Origin: Haematococcus lacustris
Lineage: Eukaryota; Chlorophyta; Chlorophyceae; Chlamydomonadales; Haematococcaceae
Reading direction: 5' to 3'
Length of the DNA: 64,000 nucleotides
Assembly (NCBI GenBank): GCA_030144725.1
Contig: JASKMD010000008.1
Coordinates: 13,232,160-13,296,159, forward strand
The stretch's first letter is position 1. Each line of letters begins with the position of its first letter. This document shows positions 20,683-32,880 of the stretch, in pieces. The notes beneath the pieces are model-generated. The model saw only the letters and a program-made list of their open reading frames with translations, made no database searches and was not told where the DNA came from. The position numbers and the translations under genes were made by a program.

Positions 20683-23600
20683 ATGCTGCGCCATCAGCAG
20701 CTGCGATATTTCAAGAGCTGCAATGCTGCTGTGCCTGCATTGGCTCGGAGCGCTCCGTCGGCTGCATCCTCAGCAGCTCACATTGACCCAGCCAGGACTC
20801 CTAGTCAAGGCCCTTCCCCCTTGTCTAGCTCACGGCAGACTTCCAGACACCGATGCAGTCATGTCACAGCGAGCAGTGCGGCAGCGGAGCTGCCCGTTCC
20901 CAGCAGCAGCGCAGGCAGCTCATCATTTTCACAGGCAGTGCTGAACGTGGTGAGTGCTGCGTTCAAAGCGTCGCAAGGTCATACTCTGTATTTACTGGGC
21001 CGCCATGTGATTGTAAACACATGGTCAGGTCAATGTTATGATGGGAGTGGGCCTCCTAAGCCTTCCGTTCGCCTTAAAGAGCTCTGGCTGGATTGGGATT
21101 GCATTGCTGTGGTTCATGGGTATAGTCACAAACTACACAGGTGAGCAATATCTGTAACACCTTGAACAATGTGCTGCCCATTACTTGCCCCTCGCAAGCT
21201 GACCATTGCGTGTCCTGCAGAGTAGACATGCCTCCTGTTGCATTGTGCATCTGTGCATGAATATCAACTGTGCTGTCACAGCATTGCTTGGTGACACTGT
21301 GTGCAGGCAAAGCGCTTGTGGAGTGTGCAAATGCAGTGGCATCTAACAAAGGCCAGCCAGGGTCTGTAGTAGGTTATGAGGAGATTGCTGAGGCATCCTT
21401 TGGCCCGTTAGGGAAGGCCCTTGTCAGTGCCATCATCTATGTGGAGCTATTTGGCACGTGCTGCCTCCTGTTTATCCTGGAGGTAACAATGCAGCAAGCA
21501 CCCATGCCAGGCTATGCTGCCTTGCAGTTGAGCCACCTCTCAGCAGTTTCTGGCATGAGGGCCTCTCCCAGACGGAGATGCCTTGACCTTGCCTGTGCCA
21601 GGGGGACAACATGTACAGCCTCCTGGGAAACATGCTGGCAAGCTCTGCATCACAATACATGCTCATTGCAGCAGGTGGGTGGCTCAACATCACAACATGG
21701 CTCTCTGGATGCGGATGGAATGGCTGACTGGGGGGTGAAGATCGCCTGAGTGTCTGGCAACAGTCGGCCCTCGCAGGACAGGTTGTAAGAGTATCTTGAT
21801 GTTCGCTTTTACACTTCCCTATCACTCCCTGCAACCATGTTTATTACAACCATTGACTCTGGCCCCCACCCAAAGAACAGCAATTATTAACAGTGTTTAC
21901 TACCTGGTTGCATGGTGATCCTGCTGCATGCCTTTGTTGCTTGCTGCCTGGGTGCTGGCCGCAGCAATCATGATTCCCACTGTGTGGCTGCCTGACCTGT
22001 CAGCCTTGTCTTTCCTCGGAGTGTTTGGAGTGACGGCCACCACCACCGTCGTTGCATCGGTAAGCAGGAGCTGTTGGGCGACAAGCTCGCTGCCAAAAGG
22101 ACTGGAGCAGCCTATGTGTATGGGCCACAAAGGTTGACCACAAAGCCTGGCACACCCTAACACACTCCCCTGCATGCAGCTGCCCTGCTGTAATGGCAGT
22201 TGCCATGTCCAACTAACTGGCCCCTCCCTCCCTCCCTGCATTGCTTGAAGCACATGCTCCACCCTTGGACACCAGTCAGTTGAGCGCTTACTTCTTTCCA
22301 CTGTGTTAGGTCCTCCAGTGCCTCTGCGATGCTGATGGTGCTTTGCAGGTGCTCTACACGCTGGTGACTGGCAACTTCACCGCCGGCGCCTTGACCCATA
22401 ATGCCCTGCCTGCCACCCTACCCCTCGTCTTTGGCATCATGACCTTCTGCTATTCAGGGCACGGCGTGTTCCCAGCCATCCAGGCATCTATGAAGGAGCC
22501 CCAGCTGTTCCCAAAGGTGCCCACAATCCAAGTTTGGTCTGACCACCTTACATCTCCACTTCACTCATGCACAGCTGCTTGCCTTGCAGCTTCAGGACTT
22601 TCATAGTAGTGTAACCTCGCATTCCTGATGGCAGCACTTCCACAGCCACAACACATTGACCTGTCTGCACAACCTAGGCATGGCTGCTGCTGACCTGTTC
22701 CGCTGGCCGCGTCCTGACAGTGCAGGCATGGTTGCTGTGGCGTGCAGGTGCTGAACGTTGCCTTCTTCCTCGTGGCGTTCCTGTGCACCTTCATAGCAGC
22801 AGCCGGCTATTACATGTATGGAGCAGGCGCTGCCGACATCGTCATCTTCAACCTCCCAACCCTCCTCGCCACGGCTTGCTCCTGCCTGGTGCTCATTAAC
22901 CCCGTTGCAAAGTTTGCATTGACCATGGAGCCAGTGGCAGCGGCTGCCAATGTTGCAGCCGGCGCCGGCCGGCCCTTAACTGGTCTTCCCCGCTTGGCAG
23001 TGCGCACTGCTCTGTCCCTGGCCATTCTCATGGCAGCACGCTCCTTGCCGTTCCTGGCGCATCTCATGGCCTTGGTGGGCAGCTTTATGACCATCAGGTG
23101 GGAAGGTGATCACCATGCATTGCCTTGTGGGTTGTTGCTGTGTCTCAGTGCAACAGATCTTCTTGCCATGGGTGTCGCTGCACCTATCAAGCAAGGAGGA
23201 AAGACCCGGCAATTGTGTGTTTGTGATTCAATCGTAGGGCACTACGCCGTGTACCTTGTGCTGGCAACAAGCATTCTGGCTGACATGAGTTGCCAACTGT
23301 GCTTGCTTGCAGTGTGAGTGTGACCCTCCCAGCTTTATGTCACCTCATCCTGTTGAAGGGCAAGCTGGGAACAGCCAAGGTGAGCCTGATCTTTATGAGG
23401 TGTTGTGAAGCAGTGGCCAGTAACCGATGGCCAATGGGTTCATGATATGCTATTTGCCTATGATATGCTGCATGGCTATCCCTCCATTACTTCCCATCTC
23501 CTTGTGTAGCTATCACACATGGAGCCATGTCAGCCTACTGGTCGACATGCCCTGACACATTACTGGCCACCTGTGCTCTGTTGGTCCCAGGTGCTTTGGA

Positions 23601-23707
23601 ACTGGTTTGTGGTGCTTTTGGGAGTGACCTGCACCGTGGCTGGTACCACAGCTTCCATGCGCAGCCTGGCTGCCAAGGCATCAGCTGTGGCAGTGGGCGC
23701 TGCATGA
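20683..23707 (+). CDS. AVT1-like vacuolar amino-acid transporter, 9 exons, 474 aa
   Basis: Member of the amino acid/auxin permease family (SLC32/AVT1 group), which exchanges neutral amino acids for protons, typically at the vacuole. Exons: 20683-20949, 21029-21140, 21307-21482, 21602-21674, 21965-22059, 22349-22516, 22748-23097, 23313-23379 and 23591-23707. All phases agree and the total is 475 codons with the stop. The first 75 residues or so are Ser/Ala/Pro-rich and cytosolic. Helix 1 onwards reads VVNVMMGVGLLSLPFALKSS, the family signature. Other family pieces are YEEIAEASFGPLGKALVSAI, VWLPDLSALSFLGVFGV, FGIMTFCYSGHGVFPAIQAS and NPVAKFALTMEPV, giving about 11 helices. The ATG at 20683 is the only in-frame start in exon 1. 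The gene begins only about 100 bp after the Fanzor-1 tail repeat, so its promoter is very short or overlaps the transposon. Confidence 0.9.
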
Positions 23708-24020
23708 TCCTTGCACACCATGACATACATGGCCTTACGCCACCTTCGCGGCATGGACGTGAAGGCCGTCGAGGTCGTCACTGGCAAGGGTGCATGTACA
23801 ACTACGAGTCAGGCAGCTGTGTGTGCCATGTGTTAAATGTGCCCCAACCCCAACGCAGTGCTGCTGCCGCCCCTTATCGGTCTTTCATCCAGCCCAGGAG
23901 AACCCTCTGACCATACCAGGCTGCCGGCGAAGCCACTGTAAACAAGGATGACAGTATCGTGCGCCTGGACCTTGTGAGTGAGGATTGTGCTCGACACTGA
24001 CAGATAAATCCGGATCACAG

Positions 24021-24025
24021 TGTAA
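24021..24025 (+). promoter_or_regulatory. TGTAA polyadenylation motif, AVT1-like gene
   Basis: TGTAA 314 bases after the stop at 23707, just before a transposon remnant at 24170. No other gene was seen between 23708 and 24169. Confidence 0.5.
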
Positions 24026-24629
24026 GAGTGCCCAATAGTTGCTCCACTCTAGCTCACGTGTCAATGCCAGCGTGCCTAAGGAAGATGGACAGGGCCCACC
24101 ACAGCTGCTGCAGCCCGGAGGTATGATGGCTGAAGTGGCCATAAGATGTGTGATTGTCAGCTGTGGCTATCAGGTGGCCCCAACTAACAGAGAACCTACC
24201 CCTGGTAATAAACACGACGCCGCGTCTCAACCACGTGGTCTCTAATTATGCTACGCACATCCCCGGATAGAGCACTCTGTCAGCTACGGGGGGCAGCGTG
24301 TTTCATTAATTTCCGTGCATTGTGCTGAGCGCAATGGCTAGGGAGCGGCATGTATCATGATATCTCATGATACACGTATATGGACTATTAGGCATATCAT
24401 GATACACTTATGACAATCCCAAGTCATCTTGGCGACCCTAGTTCGACTCTTGGTAACCGCAGAATCTCAAGGGTATCGCAGGTTGCAATTTGCTCGTAGC
24501 AGCAGGTCGCAACTCACGAGTGGGGCTCATGAACAGGCTGCAGTCGCTCTCAATGGGAGTGACAAGGCGCTGCAGCGTGAAACATTACAATATACACATA
24601 CACACGTCTTGGGCGATGCTAGGCTCAGT

Positions 24630-24890
24630 GCCACACATGGCCAGCCTGCTGCTCACACCCACACATGGCACACTAAGAGTCCTGGGCGGCTGCTAGGCCC
24701 AGAGCCACACATGGCCAGCCTGCTGCTCACACCCACACATGGCACACTAAGAGTCCTGGGCGGCTGCTAGGCCCAGAGCCACACATGGCCAGCCTGCTGC
24801 TCACACCCACACATGGCACACTAAGAGTCCTGGGCGGCTGCTAGGCCCAGAGCCACACATGGCCAGCCTGCTGCTCACACCCACACATAC
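24630..24890. repeat. 74-bp tandem repeat, about 3.5 copies
   Basis: The unit starts CCACACATGGCCAGCCTGCT at 24630, 24704, 24778 and 24852, with nearly identical sequence between (CCTGGGCGGCTGCTAGGCCC). It lies inside the hAT element beside the transposase stop. There are no spacers, so it is not a CRISPR array. Confidence 0.95.
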
Positions 24891-24895
24891 CCCTA

Positions 24896-25736
24896 CTACA
24901 AGCCTTCTGCCAGCAGCAGGGATGGCCCTGGAGACCTTGACGTGGGGATGTTGGCCTTGATGTAAACCATCTTCTCCGCCAACTCGATGCCAAGTTGTGC
25001 CCGTCCAGCATCGTAGGTGTTGCCCCATGACGACCAGTTTCGCTCGGCTGCAGCCGTGGTGACATGGAAGGATAGGAGGCGTCTAGCAGCCTCGGAACAG
25101 CAGGGGACAAACGTTCTCGCCTCGAAGCTCCACAGGTTGCGGCGCATGCTGATGCATGCCGCCACTGTGCGGCCATCCTCGTCTGTGCGGGTTTGAGCGA
25201 CGATGCTCTTCACATCTGACGCCATTGCATCTGGCCATTGAGCAAGCTTCAGCTTCTTCAGCTCCCACTCCACATCCTGCTCGTCACAATCGCTCAGGCG
25301 CGCCACCGTGGCTGTAACGTCCTGCAGCTGTGAGGCCGTCAAGATGTGGAGGGGAGGCCTTGGGTGGGTGCCAGGTGCAAGGCTCTTGTAGTTGGCTGGG
25401 TCCAACACAAAGGCTGCAGAGTAAGCCGGGGAGTAGTGTGTCTCAGAGCGTCGCTGGAATGCAGCCACCACTCCCATAGCCAGTCTTGGGCAACCCTCCT
25501 CCGCCACCTTCACCGCCCATTGCTTAGCGTGGGACTCCAAGTCCATCCAGATCAACAGAACCTGAAGTGCACACACCTGGCTGAGGTACATGCATGCATG
25601 CACACACCTGGCTGAGGTACATACATGCATGCACACACCTGGCTGAGGTAGGGGGCGTCAGCCTCAAGCCTGTGGATAGCATCGCTGATGGGTGTCATGA
25701 GCTCGATCACCAGAGCCAAACTCTTCCACCAACCCA
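24896..25736 (-). pseudogene. hAT transposase, C-terminal fragment
   Basis: Two exons on the minus strand, 25736-25639 and 25561-24896, join cleanly (...EADAPYLSQ + VLLIWMDLESH...). The C-terminus holds the hAT dimerisation region: AARRLLSFHVTTAAAERNWS, then AQLGIELAEKMVYIKANI. An FVLDPANYKSL motif lies upstream. Only about 255 residues are present, against 600 or more in intact hAT transposases; the zinc finger and the first catalytic residues are missing. The short intron contains two copies of a 32-bp unit around ACCTGGCTGAGGTACAT. Confidence 0.85.
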
Positions 25737-26060
25737 CTGCAATGCACACCATATGGTTGGCACTTACCACATGGTTGACGCCGGTGCACGATACACTGCC
25801 CGCCAGAACCCAGTACTGCCCGCCAACTGCCGCCTAACTGCCACCCGAACCTCAGCGCGCACGGTTACGACCAGTGCGCGAGGGACAAAGGGTCCCCTCA
25901 GGCGTTTGGCGCTGCAGAAACAGGGCTTATAATGAAAATGTATATATCATATCATATCATGTATATATCATATAATATGATACAGCCCGGGACGCTCCTT
26001 AGCAATGGCGGCTCAACTCTGCAAAGCGGCTTTTGAGCCACCACACCAAGCCCTGCATTA

Positions 26061-26431
26061 GCCTGCCAAGATGCTCGCACAACGTCCTTCAACTCACCAT
26101 GTCTGTCATATTGCTTCCTGTTTGCCAGCCTCGGCGCCTGACGGGGAACGGGTTTGACCATGGTGCCGTGCCATGGGTTGTGCTGTTTTCTAGGGTCCTC
26201 CTAGCTGGCAGCAAGCCTCAGGGTGACGAGGTATGGTGCTGATGTTGATGGGTAGGTAAGGGATGAGCATTGTAAACCAGATGCTTTACACTCTTTGAGT
26301 AAACTTCATGTTCGACGTCGATGACGCATGGCTGGGGTGCAAAGATGAGGGTTGGCGTGGCTTGCCCGCCGCCTCAGCGTACACTTCTCTGCTGGCGGAA
26401 GCCTAGGTTGCATTCTTTACCACACCGAGCC
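26061..26431. other. 5' flank of the ADP-ribosylglycohydrolase-family gene
   Basis: Presumed promoter and 5'UTR. No repeat or other gene was recognised. Confidence 0.4.
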
Positions 26432-29429
26432 ATGCTGCAGCCCTCGCCTTCGGAGGTCTTGCAGGAGGAGGCGACGCGAAAAGCGCTGCTTGTAAAGAAG
26501 CTGGAACGCCAAGCAGACGACGAACATAAACAAGCGCAGCGATTCAATAAGGCGGGCAGGTGAGAACGGCGACAGCTCAAGTTTAAGTTCGCAAAGGCGA
26601 AACTCGTTTGGGGGCAGACCACCATGCAGGCTACTGTGCAGGCTACCCTGCATCAGCCAAACGATTGCTATGATGTGTGCCATTGCTTAGGTTTGAAGAA
26701 GCTCAAGCTGCATACTCCCGCATGCATCAGCTTGAGGACGAAGCCACTGCCCTGGCCAAGGAAATTGGCTGCGTTGCCTGCATTCTGGGCGATCCCAGCT
26801 GTGCAGCCAACACCTCACCTTTATCCCAGGAGGAGCAAGACGCATACTTCGTCTTACATCCGCCAGCCCCCTGGCCTTCTGACGTTGCATCCCTTCCTCA
26901 CACAGTCCAGGCAGCACTTCAGCGTGCGAGTGGCGGTGACAGCCTCATCCCAGGCTCTGTGGCATCAAACAGTCCTTCCCATTGTCTGCCTCTGACAGTG
27001 GAAGTGCTGGCAGACCGTGCGCAGGGCAGTGTGCTGGGCAGTCTAGTGGCTGATGCCGCAGCCATGGGCGTGCACTGGGTATATGACCTAAACCTGATGC
27101 AGCAGTTGGAGCGAGAGACGGTGATGGCACGCAGCCTGAGTCGCAGTATGGCGTCTATGAACCTGGACCTGGCTCCAGCTTCAGCCTCAGGCTCAGAACC
27201 GGCTAGTGTTGGCCTCAGTCAAGCCAACCTGCACAGCCTGTCAAGCATCAGCTTGGTAGATGCGGGTGGTGTCAGCTCAGGGGGGCTCCTGGAGCAGGAC
27301 AGCTGGCACAGCACCACCAGCTGCGATGAAGGCCTGGAGTTCCTGAACCCGCCGCGCAGCCCCTTCTATGCATATGCCTCTGGCCGCAATAGTCCGTGAG
27401 TGACATGTGCTGAGTGTGACAAGTTTCTGACACCCACCTCACGTAGCTTGTCACCACATAGGTCTGAGTTCGCTTGTCCTGTCTCGAGCCATGTGATGCC
27501 TCAAAGTCTCTCTGCACTTGCATGCCTGCAGCAAGCACCCACGAATGCTTGCAGTGAGCCATGATTGCGCCCGCTCTTGTGCACAAAAGAGCTTCACATG
27601 TGCCATAACAGTGCTTGCACCCTGGCTTGAGCCTGTCAGTCTCCTTTGGCTGCAGGTATGGCGAGCAGACGCTGGTGCTCCTGCGCAGCCTAGCTGCCCG
27701 CCAAGGCCTGGACTGCTGCTCCTATGCCCTGGCTTTCCAGGACTACTTTGGGGACAAGTTTGATGGCTACAGGGACGTGTCCACCAAGGTGGGCCCGAGC
27801 ACCCCCTGCCCACTCTCCTGCTGGGCCCCTGACTGTGACCAGGCCCATTCAGGTCTCAACACTGAAGCACTCCTTGCCTGTTTCGAGTTAGTGGCCCTCC
27901 CCTGCTGCTCCGTGCTTTGCTGCCTCCCTGCTGCTTGTGTTGTTACTTCCACCAGCTATGCAATCAAACACCAACCAGCAAATGACACACAACACAGCGC
28001 AGCCACACAGTCAGTGTCATGTTCCTGATTGCTGGCTTGATAACTCTTACGGTATTGGAACTCTGCAATGGCTGATGTCTTGCCAACTGCCTTAGGGCTT
28101 CCTTCGTGCCTTTGCCCGAGGTCAAGTTCCCCCAGCTACAGGCGCCCCAGATGCCCAAGCCAACTGCATAGCCCGGCTGGCCCCCCTGGTGGCTGCCTGG
28201 GCCGGCAGCGCAGGGCTGGTGCCCGCAGTGCGCCGGGCCACGCGGGTCACCCAGAACAGCGATGAGGCATGCTCCTGGGGGGCAGCGGGAGCCGCCATCC
28301 TGGAGGCTGTGCTGCTGGGGGCGCTTCCATCAGCTGCTGTGCAGGCCGTGGCAGAGGAGCTGGAATGGGGTACAGTAGCAGCCGCAGCAGCAGCAGCGGT
28401 GCCGAAAGGGGTGGAGGATGGGGAGACAGGGACGGCACCAGGGGCAGTGGACACACCAGCAGAAGAGTCGCCTCACATAGCATCAAGTGGTGCAAGCAGC
28501 AGGTATGCATAGCTGGTCAGTCAGCATGAAATGCTGCAATGCAGGGCTGCAAATCAGAGGCCTTGGGGCACAAATAGAGTGATGTGGTCTGACACGCTTT
28601 AGTGTGCAAAATGTCCATGCAGGCTGGAGGTCACTCATGAGCTGGCCGGGGTCATTGCTGGCAACTTGCGGCACGCTATGAAACTGGCTGCGCTGCCTCC
28701 CTCTACTGCAATCGCTGAGCTGGGCCGAAACTGCCACATGCCCAACGCCCTGACTAGCCCTCTACAGGTAAATCGTTGGCAATGGTCGATGCTGATGACA
28801 GGATGTGCCATTATGGGGATTATGCCATGCCACACCACTGTCTCTTCTAGCTGGGTAGCAACGACTAAGTTGATCAGCCGTAGCACGCTTGGACTGCGCC
28901 ATTGCATCAGAGGGCACCAATCATGATTGCTCTGCAGCGCCGCTGCTTGCAGTGCATCCCAGCTCAATGATGACGCTGAAGTCAGAGCTGTTCTGATAAC
29001 ACTTGGCTGTCATTGTCATCATCATATCAGCACTACCATCATCATCGCCCTGGCCTTCACAATAGCTTGACATGGTCTGATGGATGTTCATGTGATAGTA
29101 GCTGCTGTGTGCACTCGCCATGCATGCAGATCGTGTTGCATATGGAGCACCGCGCCCGCTGCAGCATCACACCCTCAGCGCCTGGCAGCGCTGCAGTGGC
29201 TGCAGTGGCTGGAGCGATGCAGACCATGTACGCCGAAGCCGTGCGCTTGGCAATCCGTGAGGGTGGGTGCTGTGCCAGCCGTTCAGCCTACGTGGGCGCA
29301 GTCATGGGGGCACTGGCGGGGGTGGCGGGGGTGCCGCCGGCGTGGCAGGCGGCGTACAGCCAGTCCACTGCAGTATCAGAGGCAGCAGGGGTGTTGTGCC
29401 GGGCCCGGTCCCAGGTGGGAGGGGCGTGA
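26432..29429 (+). CDS. ADP-ribosylglycohydrolase family protein, 6 exons, 605 aa
   Basis: ADP-ribosylglycohydrolase/crystallin-J fold protein. The family removes ADP-ribose from proteins or small molecules, but some members have no activity. Exons: 26432-26559, 26691-27395, 27656-27788, 28096-28502, 28623-28767 and 29130-29429; phases agree. A charged N-terminal helix (about residues 1-70) precedes the domain. The domain begins QGSVLGSLVADAAAMGVHWV, contains FYAYASGRNSPYGEQTLVLL, and ends EGGCCASRSAYVGAVMGALA then GVPPAWQ. Low-complexity inserts lie near residues 230-270 and in exon 4. The usual second metal-binding site GGD(N/T)xSR is GGCCASR here, with the metal-ligand Asp replaced by Cys, so catalysis is doubtful. 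The ATG at 26432 opens the only sensible exon 1; the exact substrate class is unknown. Confidence 0.85.
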
Positions 29430-30326
29430 GTATGGTTACAGTGATTGGAAGGGGTGTATAGCCAGTGGCAAGCTGGTGTATTGGCCAGCATATGAGGAGC
29501 CTGCAGGCCACTGCTGGGTCAAGGGCGTGCACCACTGGCTGTTTAGTCAGTACAACCGGCAGGGCTTGCCAGCAGGATGGAACAAGCAAATGAGCTAAGC
29601 AAAGCACAGCCAGCATGATGTGATGCCCCTCAATATGACACCAGCCGTGTGTCCTGTGTATGATCAAGGTCAGGAATTGCAGCTGGCAATGCATGTGTGG
29701 CAGGAGCAGGATTTGACAGAGGACTTTACCATGTCAGCTTCAAACGCCAATTCACAGCACTGAAGCCATCAGTCGGCAGGCTGTTTGGCAGCCCTCATCG
29801 AAGAAAGGAGTGGAACACTTTGCAATGGGCTTCATGGCTAGGTGACCATGTGGGGGTGCATGTGGGCTTAGCAAGGAGATATGCAAGATTTGCTTGCTGT
29901 TTTCTGCTTCCAACAAAGCGTGGTATGTTAGAATTAACATTGGCGCCAATGCATGCAATGACCGGTAGCGGGTCAAATGTTATTCTTCGATGTGAACCCT
30001 TAATCACCCCGGTGGCACCCCGTTGAGTGTAAGGACAATGATAGGCTTCATTTTCTGCTGCATGTTTAGGATACTGAACACCAGCTGTCTTGTTCCCTGC
30101 CGCATGGGTCAGCGTGAAGCTCCCATTAGCAAGCCTTACGATAACGACTGCTATAATGACTAAGCTGAGAATGGAAACCATCCCACTGCGAGCGTATCAA
30201 TGAAACCAAGGAAAGAACGACATCCGACACATGGCTTTGAAATCAACGCACTAACGGTTCTGACGAGCAGTGCACGCTAGGCTGCAAGATCGTACAGCAT
30301 CTGCGTGAGCCTCGGTAGGCCCCACG
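29430..30326. other. 3'UTR and intergenic region
   Basis: A TGTAA at 30028-30032 could end the glycohydrolase-family transcript after a long (about 600-base) 3'UTR. The minus-strand ORF at 29795-30181 starts with a hydrophobic stretch but shows no homology and has no splice partners. Nothing else was seen before the MCTS1 start. Confidence 0.4.
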
Positions 30327-32254
30327 ATGTCTCTTTTCAAGAAGAAGCCTGAGATATCAAACATAAGCCAGGTTAAGTCATCAGTGGCCCGTGGCATTCG
30401 TTGTGAGTGCGTAGCAAGTTTAGGCTGTGCACACATCACAGCTGACGAGCCTGGGTCGTTGTGCAGCCTCCATCTGCGAGCAGTATCCGTCCCTGGAGGA
30501 GAGTGGCGCAATTGACTTGTTGATACCCAAGAAGGAGCCCCTCTTGCTGGGGAAATGGTAGGCAGCAGCAGGATCACCTACACTGACCCTGCCCCTGCAC
30601 CCTGGGCTTGCATCGCTGCCTAGGCCCAGGTTCATACAGGATGACCTTTAAGTTTGACTGGAGACTGGTCCAACCTCTGTAGCCAGTGACATCACCTCCA
30701 TCCCAGCTGTCCCAGCACTAGCTTAGGCAATGGCTCGGGCGCAGTCGGGTTGTGGGTGCCAGGCTTCGTGCAGAGTCAGAAGGGCTGCCTCACAAGCGCA
30801 TGGGCCATGTTCGCAGTGCACAATGGTGACCATGTGGCGTTGTGTTTCTGTGTGCATCTTCTATTGGTATGCTCAGATATATGTTGGTCATGCATGCAGT
30901 GTCCTGCCCTGATGGCGATTAAAGCCTAATTGCTGCTAGTAGTGTCCTACCTAGGCTAGGCCAGGTTTTGACTTTCGCTGTTATATTGACCTCCTGTGCT
31001 GATCCCAGCATCTGGCTCTGCAGGGCTGAGCTGTCCATGCAGGGCTGAGCTCTCATCCTCGACCATCACCCCAGCCACCTACCCTTACACAAACGTGCAG
31101 CAAGACCTCACAGCTTGCACCCATCCCACTGCTATGGTCACCCCTGTCACACCTTCACCGTCCCCCCACCCCTGGTCATCCCACGGGCTTGAGGTGGTGC
31201 ATGACGTAAGACAAGGCGATGAGGCTGGGTGTTGACGAGGGTGGAGGAGGAGGAACCCTAACCCTGACCCCGACCCTGGCAGTGAGGCTGGGTGTGGGTG
31301 AGAGTGTAGCCATGATTAGGTGTGCATAGAGTGCCTGTGGGTGGCTGATCTGCGCAGTGAGGGACATGTGCAAATTGCCATTCTGAACAACGTTCCGCTA
31401 TTCTTTCAAGAGCGTGATGGTCACTGGTGCCCCACGCTGCGGGTGCTGCACCAATACCCTGACATGATGAAGAAGCTGCGGGCGGACAAGGGCGCCATCA
31501 AGTTTGTGTTGTCCGGCGCTAACATTATGTGCCCCGGCCTCACATCACCGGGTGCCACGCTGCATGACGAGGTCAGCACCCTCACACCCTGCCACTCCTC
31601 AGCGCCTGATTTGGCTCTGCTGCTGGCCTGGACTGGCTCCTTGTACATGTTGCTACTGCATGGCAGGAAACTAACTGGTACGCATGGCATGTTATGGTTA
31701 ACGTCTGCAACATGACATCTGTCCCACAAAGCTGCGCTAATGTGTGACTGTCATGATGGTCATTGCTGTTGCCGTACTCTGACAATTGAGACACAAGGGG
31801 GTGGGTATCCAAGGGATGTGAGCTGCAGTGGGGGCTGCTGGCTGGTGGCAGGTACCTGCAGAGACCCCTGTGGCGATCTATGCCGAGGGCAAGGAGCACG
31901 CCATGGCTATCGGCTACACCAAGATGTCCACTGCCGACATGAAGACCATCAACAAGGGCATCGCTGTGAGTCGCACCAGCAGCAGCATCAGTAGCGTCAT
32001 CATGCATATCACCATCTTTGCAACATCACACCATGCATGTCCTTTTGCTGTGTGACTGCAGTAGCACCACTGTAGGCTAGCTCACAACTCAGGCCTCTCA
32101 GTGCTGGTACCCAGTGCTGACCTAGGGGGCCTGCCGCCCTCTCATCAAGACATCACCGGCCTGTGATCCCCTGCCCTGGTCCCCCGCCCTGCCCCAGGTG
32201 GACAACCTTCACTACTTAAATGACGGGCTGTGGAAGCAAGAGACGTTGGAATGA
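30327..32254 (+). CDS. MCTS1: MCTS1/Tma20-like translation reinitiation factor, 5 exons, 183 aa
   Basis: Partner of DENR in ribosome recycling and translation reinitiation; it binds the 40S subunit through a C-terminal PUA domain. Exons: 30327-30402, 30467-30557, 31358-31571, 31852-31965 and 32198-32254, with agreeing phases; the length is 183 aa against 181 in human. Residues 1-90 form the DUF1947 part (MSLFKKKPEISNISQVKSSV; SICEQYPSLEES; LIPKKEPLLLGK). The PUA domain follows: DKGAIKFVLSGANIMCPGLT, SPGATLHDE, VAIYAEGKEHAMAIGYTKMS, INKGIAV and the C-terminal DNLHYLNDGLW. The start ATG fits the family N-terminus. Intron 2 is long (800 bp) and contains unrelated sequence. Confidence 0.94.
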
Positions 32255-32321
32255 CTGGTGGTGGAGGCAGGCGGACAACTAACTGACGCGTCAACAACCA
32301 TGCTGAGCTACGAAGTCGCAC

Positions 32322-32356
32322 CCATGCCATGCCATGCCATGCCATGCCATGCCATG
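32322..32356. repeat. (CCATG)n short pentanucleotide array
   Basis: About seven CCATG units in the MCTS1 3'UTR. Confidence 0.9.
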
Positions 32357-32405
32357 TGTGTGTAGGAGGTTGACTCTGTACAGACAAAACACTACCCCTG
32401 ATGAA

Positions 32406-32410
32406 TGTAA
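32406..32410 (+). promoter_or_regulatory. TGTAA polyadenylation motif, MCTS1 gene
   Basis: TGTAA 152 bases after the MCTS1 stop. Confidence 0.55.
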
Positions 32411-32639
32411 TGGTGGTACCTGTTGCCCGCTGCGCTGATGAGGGAGTTGCTGAGTTTAGCGACACCATGCTGCGCGTATGGGTTACACTTTGTCACATTG
32501 CAGTGTAGAGGGGCCGGCTTACATGCATGCTGGCATGTGATGTGAAGATTCATTTCGGTCTTTTCATTTGGCCTTGCGATGGCAGGCAAGGCGGAGGTGC
32601 CATGTTGTCTTCATGGTGTGGTCACCCTCTAGGCTACGA

Positions 32640-32880
32640 TTCAGCGAAACCTCAGGGTTGATACACAGATCCGTACAAGTTTTGAACCCTACAGCCCTCA
32701 TGCTACACCAAAACAAAGCATTAGTTGCAATCAAGAACAGGCTGCGAGCTCATCATTGTAAAGGCCACTGCTTCTGCTCACTTCAATTTAGCCATTCTGG
32801 TGTGTGTGCCCGTAGCTAGAGCTCCAATTCACACACATCTTTAATGTTGTGTTGTGTTGGGGTTGTCTTGCTGTAGTTGG
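32640..32880 (-). ncRNA. candidate Fanzor guide-RNA locus, subfamily I, second copy
   Basis: The non-coding tail of Fanzor-2, collinear with 20199-20450. The GATGTGTGTG and CACACACACC arms are both kept, while the loop between them is shorter and differs in sequence (GAATTGGAGCTCTAGC). Downstream blocks CTCGCAGCCTGT and GCATGAGGGCTGTAGGG are also kept. Conservation of paired arms around a variable loop is what a structured RNA would show. Confidence 0.42.

Larger units (their letters stand above)
24339..26001 (-). mobile_element. hAT-family transposon, truncated, 1663 bp
   Basis: The termini are TAGGGAGCG on the left and the reverse of TAAGGAGCG on the right, with a perfect 8-bp duplication GCAATGGC at 24331-24338 and 26002-26009. 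AT-rich TGTATCAT palindromes follow inside both ends (24351-24410 and 25930-25984). It contains a 74-bp tandem repeat and the C-terminal part of a hAT transposase on the minus strand. The N-terminal BED and catalytic parts are absent, so it is not autonomous. Confidence 0.85.
24170..26060 (-). mobile_element. TCAGG-family right-end remnant, split by a hAT
   Basis: TCAGGTGGCCCCAACTAACAG at 24170 is the family's right terminus in reverse. The similarity runs to 24338, is cut by the hAT element, and resumes at 26002 (GCAATGGCGGCTCAA...) for about 50-60 bp. The rest of the element is missing. Confidence 0.75.

Noticed and set aside
24630..24890. CRISPR-like regular repeat
   Set aside because: The 74-bp units are contiguous with no unique spacers, and the sequence is eukaryotic nuclear DNA.
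29795..30181. Minus-strand ORF with a hydrophobic start as a secreted protein gene
   Set aside because: No homology, no conserved features, and it overlaps the likely 3'UTR of the glycohydrolase-family gene.
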